64,000 bases of DNA from assembly GCA_018842655.1 (NCBI GenBank), contig JAGTWN010000004.1, positions 2,480,001-2,544,000 on the forward strand, read 5' to 3'. The notes beneath the pieces were generated by a model. The model was not told the origin of the DNA. It did not search any database and saw only the letters and a program-made list of their open reading frames with translations. Source of the DNA: Candidatus Pantoea haifensis. GTDB lineage: Bacteria; Pseudomonadota; Gammaproteobacteria; Enterobacterales; Enterobacteriaceae. Each line of letters opens with the position of its first letter. Within the stretch, counting starts at the first letter, position 1. The position numbers and the translations under genes were made by a program. This document shows, piece by piece, positions 30,559-39,441 of this stretch.

Positions 30559-31676
30559 GCGTTTTTCGCTCCGTTTAATAGTGACTGAATTGCGGTAAAA
30601 ATAGTGTGAAGCTGGTCGGCGCTCACGCTGCGCACATCCGCTTCGATAATGCCTTCATTGGCTTTATAGCCACGGAAATAGATCGCAATGGTGCCCTTTT
30701 TTAACGCCTGCACTAAATCACCGGTGCGCTGATTAACGATCAATTCATCAAAATGGATTTCGGTTCGGGCAATATCACGCCCGGCGGCATCCCATACAAC
30801 CCGTGCGGTTACGCCATTCAGCGTGTTGAGGTTTTCAATAAAAGGCATCATTTTTTCGACCATCTGCGCGCCGCTGGTTTTTTCCAGCGTCAGATAATTT
30901 TCAATTGCCTGCGTCAGGCCAAGAATGCTCTCTTTGCCCACTTTCATGGCGCGCCCGATACCGTTGCTCTGACGCTTCACCCATTCCACATATTGATGCT
31001 TACCGACCACCAGGCCGCTGGTAGGCCCTTCAATCGCTTTAGCACCGCTGTAAATCACCAGGTCCGCGCCGTACCGGTAATAGCACTGCAAATCTTCTTC
31101 GGCGGCGGCATCAACAATTAAAGGTACGCCATGCTTGCGCGCTACAATGGCAGCCTGTTCTACGCTCAGATGGCTTTTTTGTACGCAGTGATGCGATTTT
31201 ACATAGAGTATCGCTGCCGTTTGCGGTGTGATTGCCGCGGCTAATTGCTCTGCTGAGCACTCATTGCTGTAGCCCGCTTCGATCAGGTTGCCACCACCAA
31301 GCGTCACCATGCTGCCAACCGGCGCGCCAAAATTGACGTTGTGGCCTTTTGGCACCACGATGTCATGCGGCACGCTGAGCGGCGCAGCATGGAGATTATC
31401 CAGCAGCCAGTCGTTGTCTTTAACAATCACTGCCGCCACGCACTGGGCAATGCCCGCCGATGCGCAAGAAACCACAACGGCATTTTCAACCTGCAGCAGA
31501 CCGGCTATATAAGCGCCGGTTTTATTTACCAAATCTTTCATTTCGAAGTAGTGATTCAAACCATATTTCACCGTATCGACGACGTCAGCCGACGGTGTCG
31601 ATACGCCGAGAATGGTCATGCGTCCAGACGCGTTAATCACCTGTTTCAGGCCATATTTTTCATAAATCGAAGACAT
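30555..31676 (-). CDS. dgaE: PLP-dependent ammonia lyase, DgaE family
   Basis: 373 aa, intact, of the SelA-like aminotransferase fold. The PLP lysine is probably Lys213 in VIYSGAKAIEGPTSG; other blocks are INASGRMTILG, VVSCASAGIAQCVAA and LIVDAAAEEDLQ. Salmonella DgaE converts D-glucosaminate 6-phosphate to KDGP and ammonia. Here the true substrate may differ, since no mannose-type PTS permease is adjacent. It overlaps the amidohydrolase gene by 17 bp and dgaF by 4 bp, so the three are tightly coupled. Confidence 0.87.
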   Translation of the reverse strand: MSSIYEKYGLKQVINASGRMTILGVSTPSADVVDTVKYGLNHYFEMKDLVNKTGAYIAGLLQVENAVVVSCASAGIAQCVAAVIVKDNDWLLDNLHAAPLSVPHDIVVPKGHNVNFGAPVGSMVTLGGGNLIEAGYSNECSAEQLAAAITPQTAAILYVKSHHCVQKSHLSVEQAAIVARKHGVPLIVDAAAEEDLQCYYRYGADLVIYSGAKAIEGPTSGLVVGKHQYVEWVKRQSNGIGRAMKVGKESILGLTQAIENYLTLEKTSGAQMVEKMMPFIENLNTLNGVTARVVWDAAGRDIARTEIHFDELIVNQRTGDLVQALKKGTIAIYFRGYKANEGIIEADVRSVSADQLHTIFTAIQSLLNGAKNA

Positions 31677-32789
31677 TGGCTTTCCCTTCTTCAGTCACAA
31701 TCCACTGCCCGGCAACCACAGCAGCCAGTGGAATCAGATGTTTTTCGCCTTCAACCCGTTCGCCTTCAGCATCAACGAACGGACGAGCTTCCTCTTTGAC
31801 GGTAAAAATGGTCAGGTCGGCGTCATAGCCCACTTCAAGCCGGCCTTTTTGCGACAGGCGCAAACCGTCTGCCGCTTTGCGAGTCACGCAATCAATAACT
31901 TGCGGCAGCGTCATGCCAACGCTGAAAAATTTCGACATGACATGTGCCAGGTTATGTACCGGGCCGTTGAGTCGGTTGCGGCAGTAGATATCGGAGCTGA
32001 TGCTGTCGGGCAAAATGCCCTGAGCGATGGCGACGCGTGCTACCTCAAAGCTGAAGCTGGCGCTGCCGTGGCCCACATCCAGCCGCACGCCGCGTGCGAT
32101 GGCACTTTTACTGCCGCTTTAAGTTCACCCTGCGGCGTTAAAATGCGGTTCGGTTTGCCGTTATAGCAATGAGTGATGATGTCGCCAGAGGTGAGCAGAT
32201 CGGCGATTTCGTCCAGATTAGGCGGGTTGTTCCCGATGTGTACCATCAGCGGTAGATTGCCTGTGGCTTTCTGTATCGCTTTGGCCTTAATCAGCGGCTG
32301 AATACCGTTTTCGCCCACTACGCTGCTGCTCATCCGCGCTTTCAGGCCCACAATAAAATCGGGCAAGCGCGCGACGGCTTGCTCAACCGCTGTACCATCA
32401 ATCTGCGCCATGTCTGCCAGCTCATTTTGCGTAACGATGCCGGTACGGGCGATATTGATTAGGGCGTAAACCTGGGTTTGTGCTGCGCGCGTCAGTTGAT
32501 AGAAATCATCAATGTGCTGCGCGCCAGTGCTGCCAGCATCGATAACCGTGGTGACACCGTGGCTTACCCCAATCGCATCGGCTTCATCATGATAAATCGG
32601 GGATTTTGGATAACAGTGGACGTGGGAATCGATCCAGCCCGCACTGAGATAATAACGGCCAGCTAAATCGCGTTCGCTTTTCGCTTCGCCCTGCACATCG
32701 CCAATGGCGGCAATTTTGCCATCCACTATGGCGATGTCGGCGATTTGCTCATCGCTTAACCGTGCATGTCGAATAATGATGTCAAACAT
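31660..32789 (-). CDS. Amidohydrolase/deacetylase family metallohydrolase, frame break
   Basis: Dihydroorotase-like TIM-barrel metallohydrolase (376 aa when repaired). Metal ligands visible: HxH in GWIDSHVHCY, a probable carboxylated lysine in GLKARMSSS, His in LMVHIGNNPP and THCYNG, and the catalytic aspartate in LDVGHGSASF. The frame breaks at four T (32106-32109); five would join LKAAVK to SAIARGVRLDVGHG. Family members are annotated as deacetylases or amidohydrolases beside DgaE/DgaF. The start at 32789 follows a good aaggag. Likely removes an acyl or amide group before the lyase step (inference). Confidence 0.87.
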
Positions 32790-32832
32790 GGTAACTCCTT
32801 GCAGGCAACCCGCTGACGAGCCGCCTGAAGCA

Positions 32833-33474
32833 TCAAATCGCAACCGGAAAAATAGCCCCTAAAATCATTGCGCCAAGAATTGCGCCACCGGTAATCGGCT
32901 TATTCCAGAGATAGAACAGCAGCGCACCGAGCAGCGAGCCCAGCCCAATAGGGATAGAGGCTGCCATAGCGGACAGAATGATCAGTGGACCAAGGAAGCG
33001 GCCTGACGCGTTACCTGCGCCCATCATCACGTCAGCGCCGTAGGTAGAGTCACTCTGATTAATAGTGAATTTACGTGCCAGAATAATCACGTAGCCAATC
33101 GCCACGCCAATCACCAGGCCGGTAACCAGCGAGGCGGCAAAGTTCGCAACCGGAAACACAATGCCTGCGCTCAGCAGCAATGCGGGTACGCCAAGGCCAA
33201 CACCGGTCTGAATCGCACCGCCAATATCCAGGATGCCCACCAGCGAGCCTTCAATGATGCGCGCAAACAAAAAGCTGGCACCAAAGGCCGCGACCGCACC
33301 ATAAACACCGGTTTCCATGCCCGAACGTAGCATTGACACGAATGCCACTTCGTTGAATGCGCCGATGCCATACAGGTAGTACATGTGCGTACCGGCGAAC
33401 ACGCCCGATGAAAGCAAGCCGACAAAAATCGGGAAAGACCAGTCAGCGTACCAAAAGCCTTTATTTTCGTTCAT
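32833..33474 (-). CDS. DUF4310 family membrane protein
   Basis: 213 aa hydrophobic protein with about six transmembrane segments (WSFPIFVGLLSSGVFAGTHMYYLYG, then GGAIQTGVGLGVPALLL, SLVTGLVIGVAIGYVIILA and GSLLGALLFYLW). Conserved NQSDSTYGADVMMGAGNASGRF lies in a loop, a possible substrate or partner site. It ends just upstream of the amidohydrolase gene and follows DUF4311. Function unestablished; the context suggests an integral subunit of an uptake system. Confidence 0.85.
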   Translation of the reverse strand: MNENKGFWYADWSFPIFVGLLSSGVFAGTHMYYLYGIGAFNEVAFVSMLRSGMETGVYGAVAAFGASFLFARIIEGSLVGILDIGGAIQTGVGLGVPALLLSAGIVFPVANFAASLVTGLVIGVAIGYVIILARKFTINQSDSTYGADVMMGAGNASGRFLGPLIILSAMAASIPIGLGSLLGALLFYLWNKPITGGAILGAMILGAIFPVAI

Positions 33475-33486
33475 GGCGATGGCCTC

Positions 33487-34262
33487 TTATTTGCCACTCA
33501 GGGAGTTGTGGATCATGTCAAGCCAGCCCGGAATGCCCAGCTGGAAGGACTGCAACAGCTTCATGTCGAAGCCGCGGAAGAAGCCGCTGAGTACAAACAG
33601 CAGAACGATGGCAAACATCATCACTCTGGTCACTTTGTTCCAGCCAGACTCCTCAACGCCTTTACCGATCAAAATGCCCAGCACTAATCCCGGTACGGCA
33701 TTCCCCATGATCAGCTGCGCTAAGCCGCCAAAGATGGTGGCCCAAAAACCTGATTTCTTGCCTGCATCGATCGCCGCTAACCAGAAAATCACTGGCATCA
33801 CGGTGTTGACCAACAGATTGGCAGCCGGCACCAGCACTTTTACGGCGGTAACCTGCAATGCCGCAGGAACAGCTGAAGCGGTTGAGTTAAGAAAAGCCAC
33901 GACGATCATGCCGATGATGCCGCAGGCGATAGCCATCTTTTTGGGATCGTGCAGCGTTTCCGCTACGTTGCGATTTTTTATCATCAACGCCGCCGCCCCC
34001 AGTTGGGAATGATGCGATGATCAACATCTTGTGTGAAAGCCCCCGCCGCAACGGATGAAGCCCAGGCGTTAAAGAAAAAACCGAGACCAAAGGAGAAATG
34101 GGAAGCAGGATCGCCCTCGCACGCGTTCAGTTCGCCAAGCGTACGAAATGCCCCCATGCCCTGTGTTGTGGGAGCGTGAAACATGCGTGCCGCGCCTGCG
34201 CCAACGCCCACACCGACTAATCCACCAATGATCAACGACTTAAACAAAATGATTAAAAACAT
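33487..34262 (-). CDS. DUF4311 family membrane protein, frame break
   Basis: About 258 aa when repaired, with around six transmembrane segments. N-terminal LIILFKSLIIGGLVGVGVGAGAARM, then conserved MGAFRTLGELNACEGDPASHFSFG, and C-terminal GGLAQLIMGNAVPGLVLGILIGKG. The frame breaks at five C (33996-34000); six would join IIPNWG to AAALMIKNRNVAETLHDPKK. It is twelve bases upstream of DUF4310, so the two membrane proteins are probably made together. No known enzymatic motif. Confidence 0.84.
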
Positions 34263-34411
34263 ATTTTTTTACCTTTGTTGTCGTTATTTACCCAGGCACG
34301 TTGAGTAACAGCGCGGCGGCAAAGATGTGCATCCCGAAAACGGTTTAGATAAAACGCGCAGACGGAGAGGCGTCGCCAGTGCAGCTGCAACGCAAAGCGT
34401 GACGGGTAAAC

Positions 34412-34710
34412 TCAGGGAGCCGCCGTAAACGCAACCTGTTCGGTATCGATTACGGTGACGCTGACGGTGATCTCCAGCTCAACGCTGTAGCTCCGCCGTT
34501 GGCGCGCCAAAAGAAGAATAAAAATTTCTCGCTTTTGACGCTCTCCTGCGCGCGCAGCACCCGGACATCTTCGGGTTCAATGCGCAACAGAATCTTTTGC
34601 GTCGTGCGCAGAACCTGGTTCTGCACGCGACTCAGCGCATCTGCGAACGCTTTTGCTTTGGTGTCGCCTTTGCCCTGTACCGTCACCTGAGTAACGTAGT
34701 GTTCTTTCAT
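34412..34710 (-). CDS. DUF4312 family protein, frame break
   Basis: About 99 aa soluble protein when repaired. Starts MKEHYVTQVTVQGKGDTKAKAF and continues LSRVQNQVLRTTQKILLRIEPEDV. The frame breaks at four A (34509-34512); five would turn KFLFFF into LARQRRSYSVELEITVSVTVID, restoring an alternating beta-strand pattern and a stop at 34412. Two bases after the SFCGS gene. Function unknown; always found with DUF4310/4311 in this type of operon, to my knowledge. Confidence 0.8.
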
Positions 34711-34712
34711 GG

Positions 34713-35069
34713 TTAGCTGCCGTATTTCTTGTTCCAGGCCTGCACTAAACGCTCGCCCAGCTCTTCTTTATCCATAAAGCCAAAACCGAGTACGGTGGCA
34801 CCTTCATTAATAGCGGTCACCCCTTCATCAATCGAACGCATACCGTGTTTGGCTTTGTAGCCATATTTGTTCTGTGCCGTGATCGCACCAGCGCCGCCAC
34901 TGCCGCAGAAAGAAATACCGAAGTCAGCATTTTCGCTCTTCATTACGTCACCAAGTTTCATGTCCGCTGCCACACCCGGCACAACCACGGCACGGCCACC
35001 CGCTTTCTCAATACCCGCCGCGACTTTTTGCCCTTTACCTAAACGATCGCCAATCACTACAGTTACCAT
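34713..35069 (-). CDS. Glycine-rich SFCGS family protein
   Basis: 118 aa, intact. An alpha/beta fold pattern begins MVTVVIGDRLGKGQKVAAGIEKAGG. The signature SFCGSGGAGAITAQNKYGYKAKHG places Cys55 in a glycine-rich loop after a beta strand. This resembles the phosphocysteine loop of PTS EIIB domains in composition, though not in its position along the chain. E. coli YhfU (DUF2620) is a similar-sized neighbour of a PRD protein and is a possible distant analogue. It has a strong ribosome-binding site (caggaga). Function unknown. Confidence 0.83.
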   Translation of the reverse strand: MVTVVIGDRLGKGQKVAAGIEKAGGRAVVVPGVAADMKLGDVMKSENADFGISFCGSGGAGAITAQNKYGYKAKHGMRSIDEGVTAINEGATVLGFGFMDKEELGERLVQAWNKKYGS

Positions 35070-35236
35070 GTCATTCTCCTGTTATGTCTTTGGTTTTTAT
35101 GTGTTTAATGTTCATGATTGCTTCACCTTCGCCGGCGAAGTCAGTTTGACGTCGGCCAGCGCAGAAACCAGAGCGTACTGAAATACGTCAGGATTTCGGG
35201 CACTGCCCGGTGGCATACCGGCGAGTAAGCCAGGTG

Positions 35237-35569
35237 TTAATTCGCTCTGGCCACTTCGATATGTACTGAAAGCAGCCACGCTTCTTCGCGTGGCAAATTG
35301 CCGAACAGATCCACGATCTGCCGGGCCAACTGCATCGTTTCTGGCGAGATATCCTCAAAGAGATCGGCTTCGACTTCCGGTAGCGGTTCACCACTCAGTG
35401 AACGCGACGCCATGGCGCAAACGTGTGAGGCCAGCATTTGCTGCTGAACCGTATTAGGGTAAATGCCGTGCCGGGCGTAAATTGCCGCAATCTGCTGCAT
35501 TATCCTTTCAGCTAACTGCTGTACTTTTTCCGGTGACGTCGCTTGTACCGGAACGCCGTTATTGCTCAC
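35237..35569 (-). CDS. Stand-alone PRD domain protein
   Basis: 110 aa single PRD (PTS regulation domain). The start is GTG at 35569 (MSNNGVPVQAT) behind aggag; the ORF upstream of it is not conserved-looking. Helical PRD features include QMLASHVCAMASRSLSGEPLP (conserved histidine) and EEAWLLSVHIEVARAN. Related in type to E. coli YhfY. A different frame just past the stop codon (35112-35240) also reads as protein, so the gene may be longer than shown. First gene of the operon; probably a phosphorylation-sensitive partner. Confidence 0.78.
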   Translation of the reverse strand: MSNNGVPVQATSPEKVQQLAERIMQQIAAIYARHGIYPNTVQQQMLASHVCAMASRSLSGEPLPEVEADLFEDISPETMQLARQIVDLFGNLPREEAWLLSVHIEVARAN

Positions 35570-35822
35570 CTTATTACTCCTGTTGGAACATCGCGTTGAA
35601 AACAAAGTACGCGGAGAGTACCAGGCTTTGGAGACGCATCTTTTCCGGATGGAAGTGGAAATCGAGGTGAGCACTGTGCGCCAGATCGCAGGATGCATGC
35701 TTAGTGAGATCGCCATCGCGTTATGCGTGGGACAGAGATGAAATTAAAAAATCATGCATGAATCATGCAAACGAATCGCAGATGCAGGCGCGTGGCAGGT
35801 AAAGAAATAAGTAAAAGTTATG
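35570..35822. promoter_or_regulatory. Upstream region of the DUF4310 operon with 11-bp-phased direct repeats
   Basis: About 250 bp without a supported gene. On the + strand aatcatgc occurs at 35750-35757 and again at 35761-35768, exactly one helical turn apart. Such phased repeats are typical of activator sites. The operon would be transcribed leftward from here, leaving an untranslated leader of up to ~180 bases. No convincing sigma-54 site is seen. Confidence 0.45.
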
Positions 35823-35823
35823 A

Positions 35824-35850
35824 CAAAAAAAGCAGCCTGCTGGCTGCTTT
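35824..35850 (-). terminator. Terminator after pmbA
   Basis: On the minus strand stem aagcagcc/ggctgctt followed by ttttttt, 16 bases past the pmbA stop. It insulates pmbA from the accessory operon. Confidence 0.8.
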
Positions 35851-35865
35851 CCGAAAACGGTGATT

Positions 35866-37205
35866 CTACTGACCTGCGATTTTCATCTCTGGTAACAAAA
35901 CCGAACCGCACTGAATATTACTGCGGGTTTCAATGTCGTCACCGATAGTGACCATGTTGCGCCACATATCCCTGAGATTACCGGCAATGGTGATTTCGCT
36001 TACCGGATACTGGATCTCGCCGTTTTCAACCCAGAAGCCCGCCGCGCCGCGAGAATAATCACCGGTGATGGCGCTTACGCCCTGGCCCATTAGCTCGGTC
36101 ACCACTAAACCGGTGCCCATTTGCTTCAGTAAATCGTTGAAGCTGTGTCCTTGTCCGGCAATACGCCAGTTGTGAATGCCGCCCGCATGACCGGTGCTGG
36201 TCAGGCCAAGTTTACGCGCCGAGTAGCTGGTCATCAGCCAGGTTTGCAGCACACCCTCTTTAATGATGTCGCGTGCCTGGGTGCGCACGCCTTCGCTGTC
36301 AAACGGCGTAGAGGCCAGCCCTTTTAACAGATGCGGCTGCTCCTGAATAGTGAGCCATTCAGGCAAAATTTGCTGCCCCATTGCATCAAGCAAAAAGGTC
36401 GATTTGCGATAGACACTGCTGCCGCTGATTGCCCCAACCAGATGGCCAAACAAGCCGGTAGCCACTTCTGGCGCAAAAATTACCGGCGCTTTCATGGTCG
36501 ACAGTTTACGCGGAGCCAGCCGCGATAATGTGCGACGCGCACACTCTGCGCCCACCCATTCCGGACTTTTCAGATCTTCAATCGCACGGCCGATGGTGTA
36601 AGCGTAATCACGCTCCATGTTGCCATCCTGCTCGGCAATCACGCAGCCTGAAAGCGAATGACGGCTTGAACAGTAGCTTTGTAACATGCCATGGCTGTTA
36701 CCAAATACTTTAATGCCGACATGGCTGTTAAAGCTGCCGCCTTCGGTATTGGTGATACGTTTATCCGCCTGGAGTGCTGCCAGCTCAGCCTGCGCCGCCA
36801 GTTCAATCGCCCGATCGGCGTCAATTTCCCACGGATGGTAAAGATCAAGATCGGGTGCGTCATAAGCCAGCAGATCGGCATCTGCCGGGCCGGCAAACGG
36901 ATCGGGGAGGTGTAACGTGCAATGTCAATCGCCGCCTGCACGGTACGCCTGATAGCATCCGGGCTGAGGTCAGTAGACGAGGCGCTGCCTTTACGATTTT
37001 GATGATAAACGGTGATGCCAAGCGCGCCGTCGCTATTAAACTCGACGTTTTCCACTTCGCCATAGCGCGTGCTGACACCGATGCCGGTCGTTTTGGTTAC
37101 CGCCACCTCTGCGCTGTCAGTGCTTGCTTTTGCCAGTTCGAGTGCTTGCGCAATCGCCTGTTCCAACACCTTTCGCTGTTCTGCAACTTGAGTAGATACG
37201 TTCAT
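35866..37205 (-). CDS. pmbA: Metalloprotease subunit PmbA (TldE), frame break
   Basis: TldE subunit of the TldD-TldE protease, which matures microcin B17 and degrades CcdA and unfolded peptides. N-terminal [20 protein letters not shown] and C-terminal [33 protein letters not shown] and [13 protein letters not shown] are conserved. The frame breaks at four G (36904-36907); five would join IARYTSP to [20 protein letters not shown]. Repaired length is about 446 aa, in line with the family. Divergent from darP, as in E. coli. Confidence 0.94.
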
Positions 37206-37317
37206 CGACCTGCCGTCTAATCTTATGTATGAATATTTTGAGTCTATCAGAGTCAGAGAACAATTTCGCAGTCACCCGATAAACTGGTAGGATTAGCCTC
37301 TTTTTTGGAGCCCAGAC

Positions 37318-37875
37318 ATGACCAAACAGCCCGATGAGTGGCTCGACGATGTGCCAGATAATCACGAAGAAGAAGATGAAGAGATTATTTGGGTCAGTAA
37401 GAGCGAAATTAAACGCGATGCTGAAGAGCTAAAACGCCTGGGTGCCGAACTGGTCGATCTGGGTAAAAACGCCCTGGATAAGATCCCGCTGGATGAACGC
37501 TTGCGCACCGAGATTGAACTGGCGCAGCGTATCAAAAAAGAGGGACGTCGCCGTCAGTTGCAGTTGATTGGTAAAATCATGCGCAGCATGGATGTCGAAC
37601 CGATCCGTCAGGCACTGGATAAGCTAAAGAATCGTCACAACCAGCAGGTTGCCCTGTTCCATAAGCTTGAGTCGCTGCGCGATCGCTTGATTGAGCAAGG
37701 CGATGATGCGATGGCAGAAGTGATTGCGCTTTATCCGCAGGCCGATCGCCAGCAGTTGCGTAGCATGATCCGTAATGCGCAAAAAGAGAAAGCGGGCAAC
37801 AAGCCGCCGAAGTCTGCTCGTCTGATTTTCCAGTATTTGCGTGAGCTGGCTGAGGGTAATTCCTCAGCGGCCTGA
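37318..37875 (+). CDS. darP: 50S ribosomal subunit assembly factor DarP (YjgA)
   Basis: 185 aa, DUF615. A highly charged acidic N-terminus ([28 protein letters not shown]) precedes helical segments [23 protein letters not shown] and [20 protein letters not shown]. Family members bind 50S precursors near the peptidyl-transferase centre. Start ATG at 37318 with a GGAG upstream. A GC-rich hairpin follows the stop at 37881-37901. Confidence 0.94.
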   Translation: MTKQPDEWLDDVPDNHEEEDEEIIWVSKSEIKRDAEELKRLGAELVDLGKNALDKIPLDERLRTEIELAQRIKKEGRRRQLQLIGKIMRSMDVEPIRQALDKLKNRHNQQVALFHKLESLRDRLIEQGDDAMAEVIALYPQADRQQLRSMIRNAQKEKAGNKPPKSARLIFQYLRELAEGNSSAA

Positions 37876-37880
37876 TCCAA

Positions 37881-37901
37881 CCCTCTCCGCCAGGGAGAGG
37901 G
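37881..37901. terminator. Hairpin between darP and mpl
   Basis: Stem ccctctcc/ggagaggg with a short loop and no T tract; possible weak terminator between convergent genes. Confidence 0.4.
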
Positions 37902-37917
37902 GGATTAAGGCTGTGTA

Positions 37918-39273
37918 TTAACGCTCTAAACGATCCAACAGCTTTTGATGTATCCCGCCAAAACCGCCGTTACTCATCACCAAAACAGAATCGCCCGGCT
38001 GAGCCGCTTTCGCCACCATTTCAACCAGCGTATCGATATCCGCAGTACAATGGGCAGGCTGCATACAAGCCTCTGCAACGTCAGACACCTGCCAGGGAAT
38101 ATGATGAGGCTGGAACAGGAAAACTTCGTCCGCACGCACCAGTGAAGGGGCTAATTCGTTCTTATTGACGCCCATTTTCATCGTATTAGAGCGCGGTTCC
38201 AGCACCGCAAGAATGCGTGCCGTGCCGCCCACTTTGCTGCGTAGTGCCGCGAGCGTGGCTGAAATTGCCGTCGGGTGATGAGCGAAATCGTCATACACTT
38301 TGATGCCCTTTACGTCACCGCGCAGTTCGAGGCGACGACGCGCATTGAGGAAGCTGTTTAGCGCCAGCCCCGCATCTTCCGGCTTCACGCCAACATGTCG
38401 CGCGGCAGCCACTGCCATCAGACCGTTATGCATGTTGTGCTCGCCCACCAGCGCCCAGTTCACCTCGCCCACTTTGGCGCCGTCGAGCCAGATTTCCCAT
38501 TGTGAAGCATCGGGCTTCAGCTTCTTCGCTTTCCAGCGGCCATGTTCACCCACGCTTTCCTGCTCGCTCCAGCAGCCCATCGCCATTACCTGCTTGAGGT
38601 TATGATCGTGTTCCGGCAGCAGGATCTTGCCCTGGCCTGGCACGATGCGCACCAAATGATGGAACTGTTTCTGGATCGCCCGCAGATCGTCAAAGATGTC
38701 AGCATGATCAAACTCAAGATTATTGAGGATCAGGGTGCGGGGGCAGTAATGTACAAACTTGGAACGCTTGTCAAAAAACGCACAGTCATATTCATCTGCT
38801 TCGATCACGAAGAATGGACTTTTTCCTAATTTTGCTGACACATCAAAATTACCCGGCACGCCACCAATAATAAAGCCAGGTTCAAGGCCACAGGCCTCTA
38901 AAATCCACGCGGCCATACCGGCTGTGGTGGTTTTTCCATGCGTTCCGGCCACGGCGACAACCCAACGATCGCGCAGTACGAAATCGTGCAGCCATTGTGG
39001 GCCAGAGAAATAAGGAATATTGCGTTCCAGTACCGCTTCCACACAAGGATTTCCGCGCGTCATGGCATTGCCAATGATCACCATGTCCGGCGCGGGATCA
39101 AGCTGACTGGCATCATAACCTTCAGTTAATTCAATACCTTGCTGTTCCAGAAGCGTACTCATTGGTGGATAAACATTGGCATCCGAGCCGGTCACCTGAT
39201 GTCCAAGCGAACGGGCCAGCATCGCCAGGCCGCCCATGAAAGTGCCACAAATCCCAAGGATGTGAATGCGCAT
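37918..39273 (-). CDS. mpl: UDP-N-acetylmuramate:L-alanyl-gamma-D-glutamyl-meso-DAP ligase Mpl
   Basis: Cytosolic murein-recycling ligase, 451 aa, intact. It attaches recycled tripeptide to UDP-MurNAc. Mur-ligase order: N-terminal MRIHILGICGTFMGGLA, ATP loop VAVAGTHGKTTTAGM, central NLEFDHADIF and DDFAHHPTAI, then the C-terminal domain. Start at 39273 chosen as MRIHILG; the ORF could extend four codons but lacks support. Divergent from fbp, the conserved arrangement. Confidence 0.96.
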   Translation of the reverse strand: MRIHILGICGTFMGGLAMLARSLGHQVTGSDANVYPPMSTLLEQQGIELTEGYDASQLDPAPDMVIIGNAMTRGNPCVEAVLERNIPYFSGPQWLHDFVLRDRWVVAVAGTHGKTTTAGMAAWILEACGLEPGFIIGGVPGNFDVSAKLGKSPFFVIEADEYDCAFFDKRSKFVHYCPRTLILNNLEFDHADIFDDLRAIQKQFHHLVRIVPGQGKILLPEHDHNLKQVMAMGCWSEQESVGEHGRWKAKKLKPDASQWEIWLDGAKVGEVNWALVGEHNMHNGLMAVAAARHVGVKPEDAGLALNSFLNARRRLELRGDVKGIKVYDDFAHHPTAISATLAALRSKVGGTARILAVLEPRSNTMKMGVNKNELAPSLVRADEVFLFQPHHIPWQVSDVAEACMQPAHCTADIDTLVEMVAKAAQPGDSVLVMSNGGFGGIHQKLLDRLER

Positions 39274-39441
39274 AACGAGATCCATTACTCAAAAGTTCGG
39301 CGCACAGTGTAACGCCGCTCGCAGACGGAAGAAACGGATTAGGACTATGGTTTTTAAAGTTCAATCGGCTAAACTGCGTACGCATACGTTGGCGGTTTGT
39401 TACGCATGCTGCCACTCCATCGAAGATTCAGGGAATGTGTT

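Noticed and set aside
34263-34411. Additional small gene between DUF4312 and DUF4311
   Set aside because: One minus-strand frame is open (VYPSRFALQLHWRR...), but its composition is unlike a real protein, and the 14-codon ATG frame has no ribosome-binding site.
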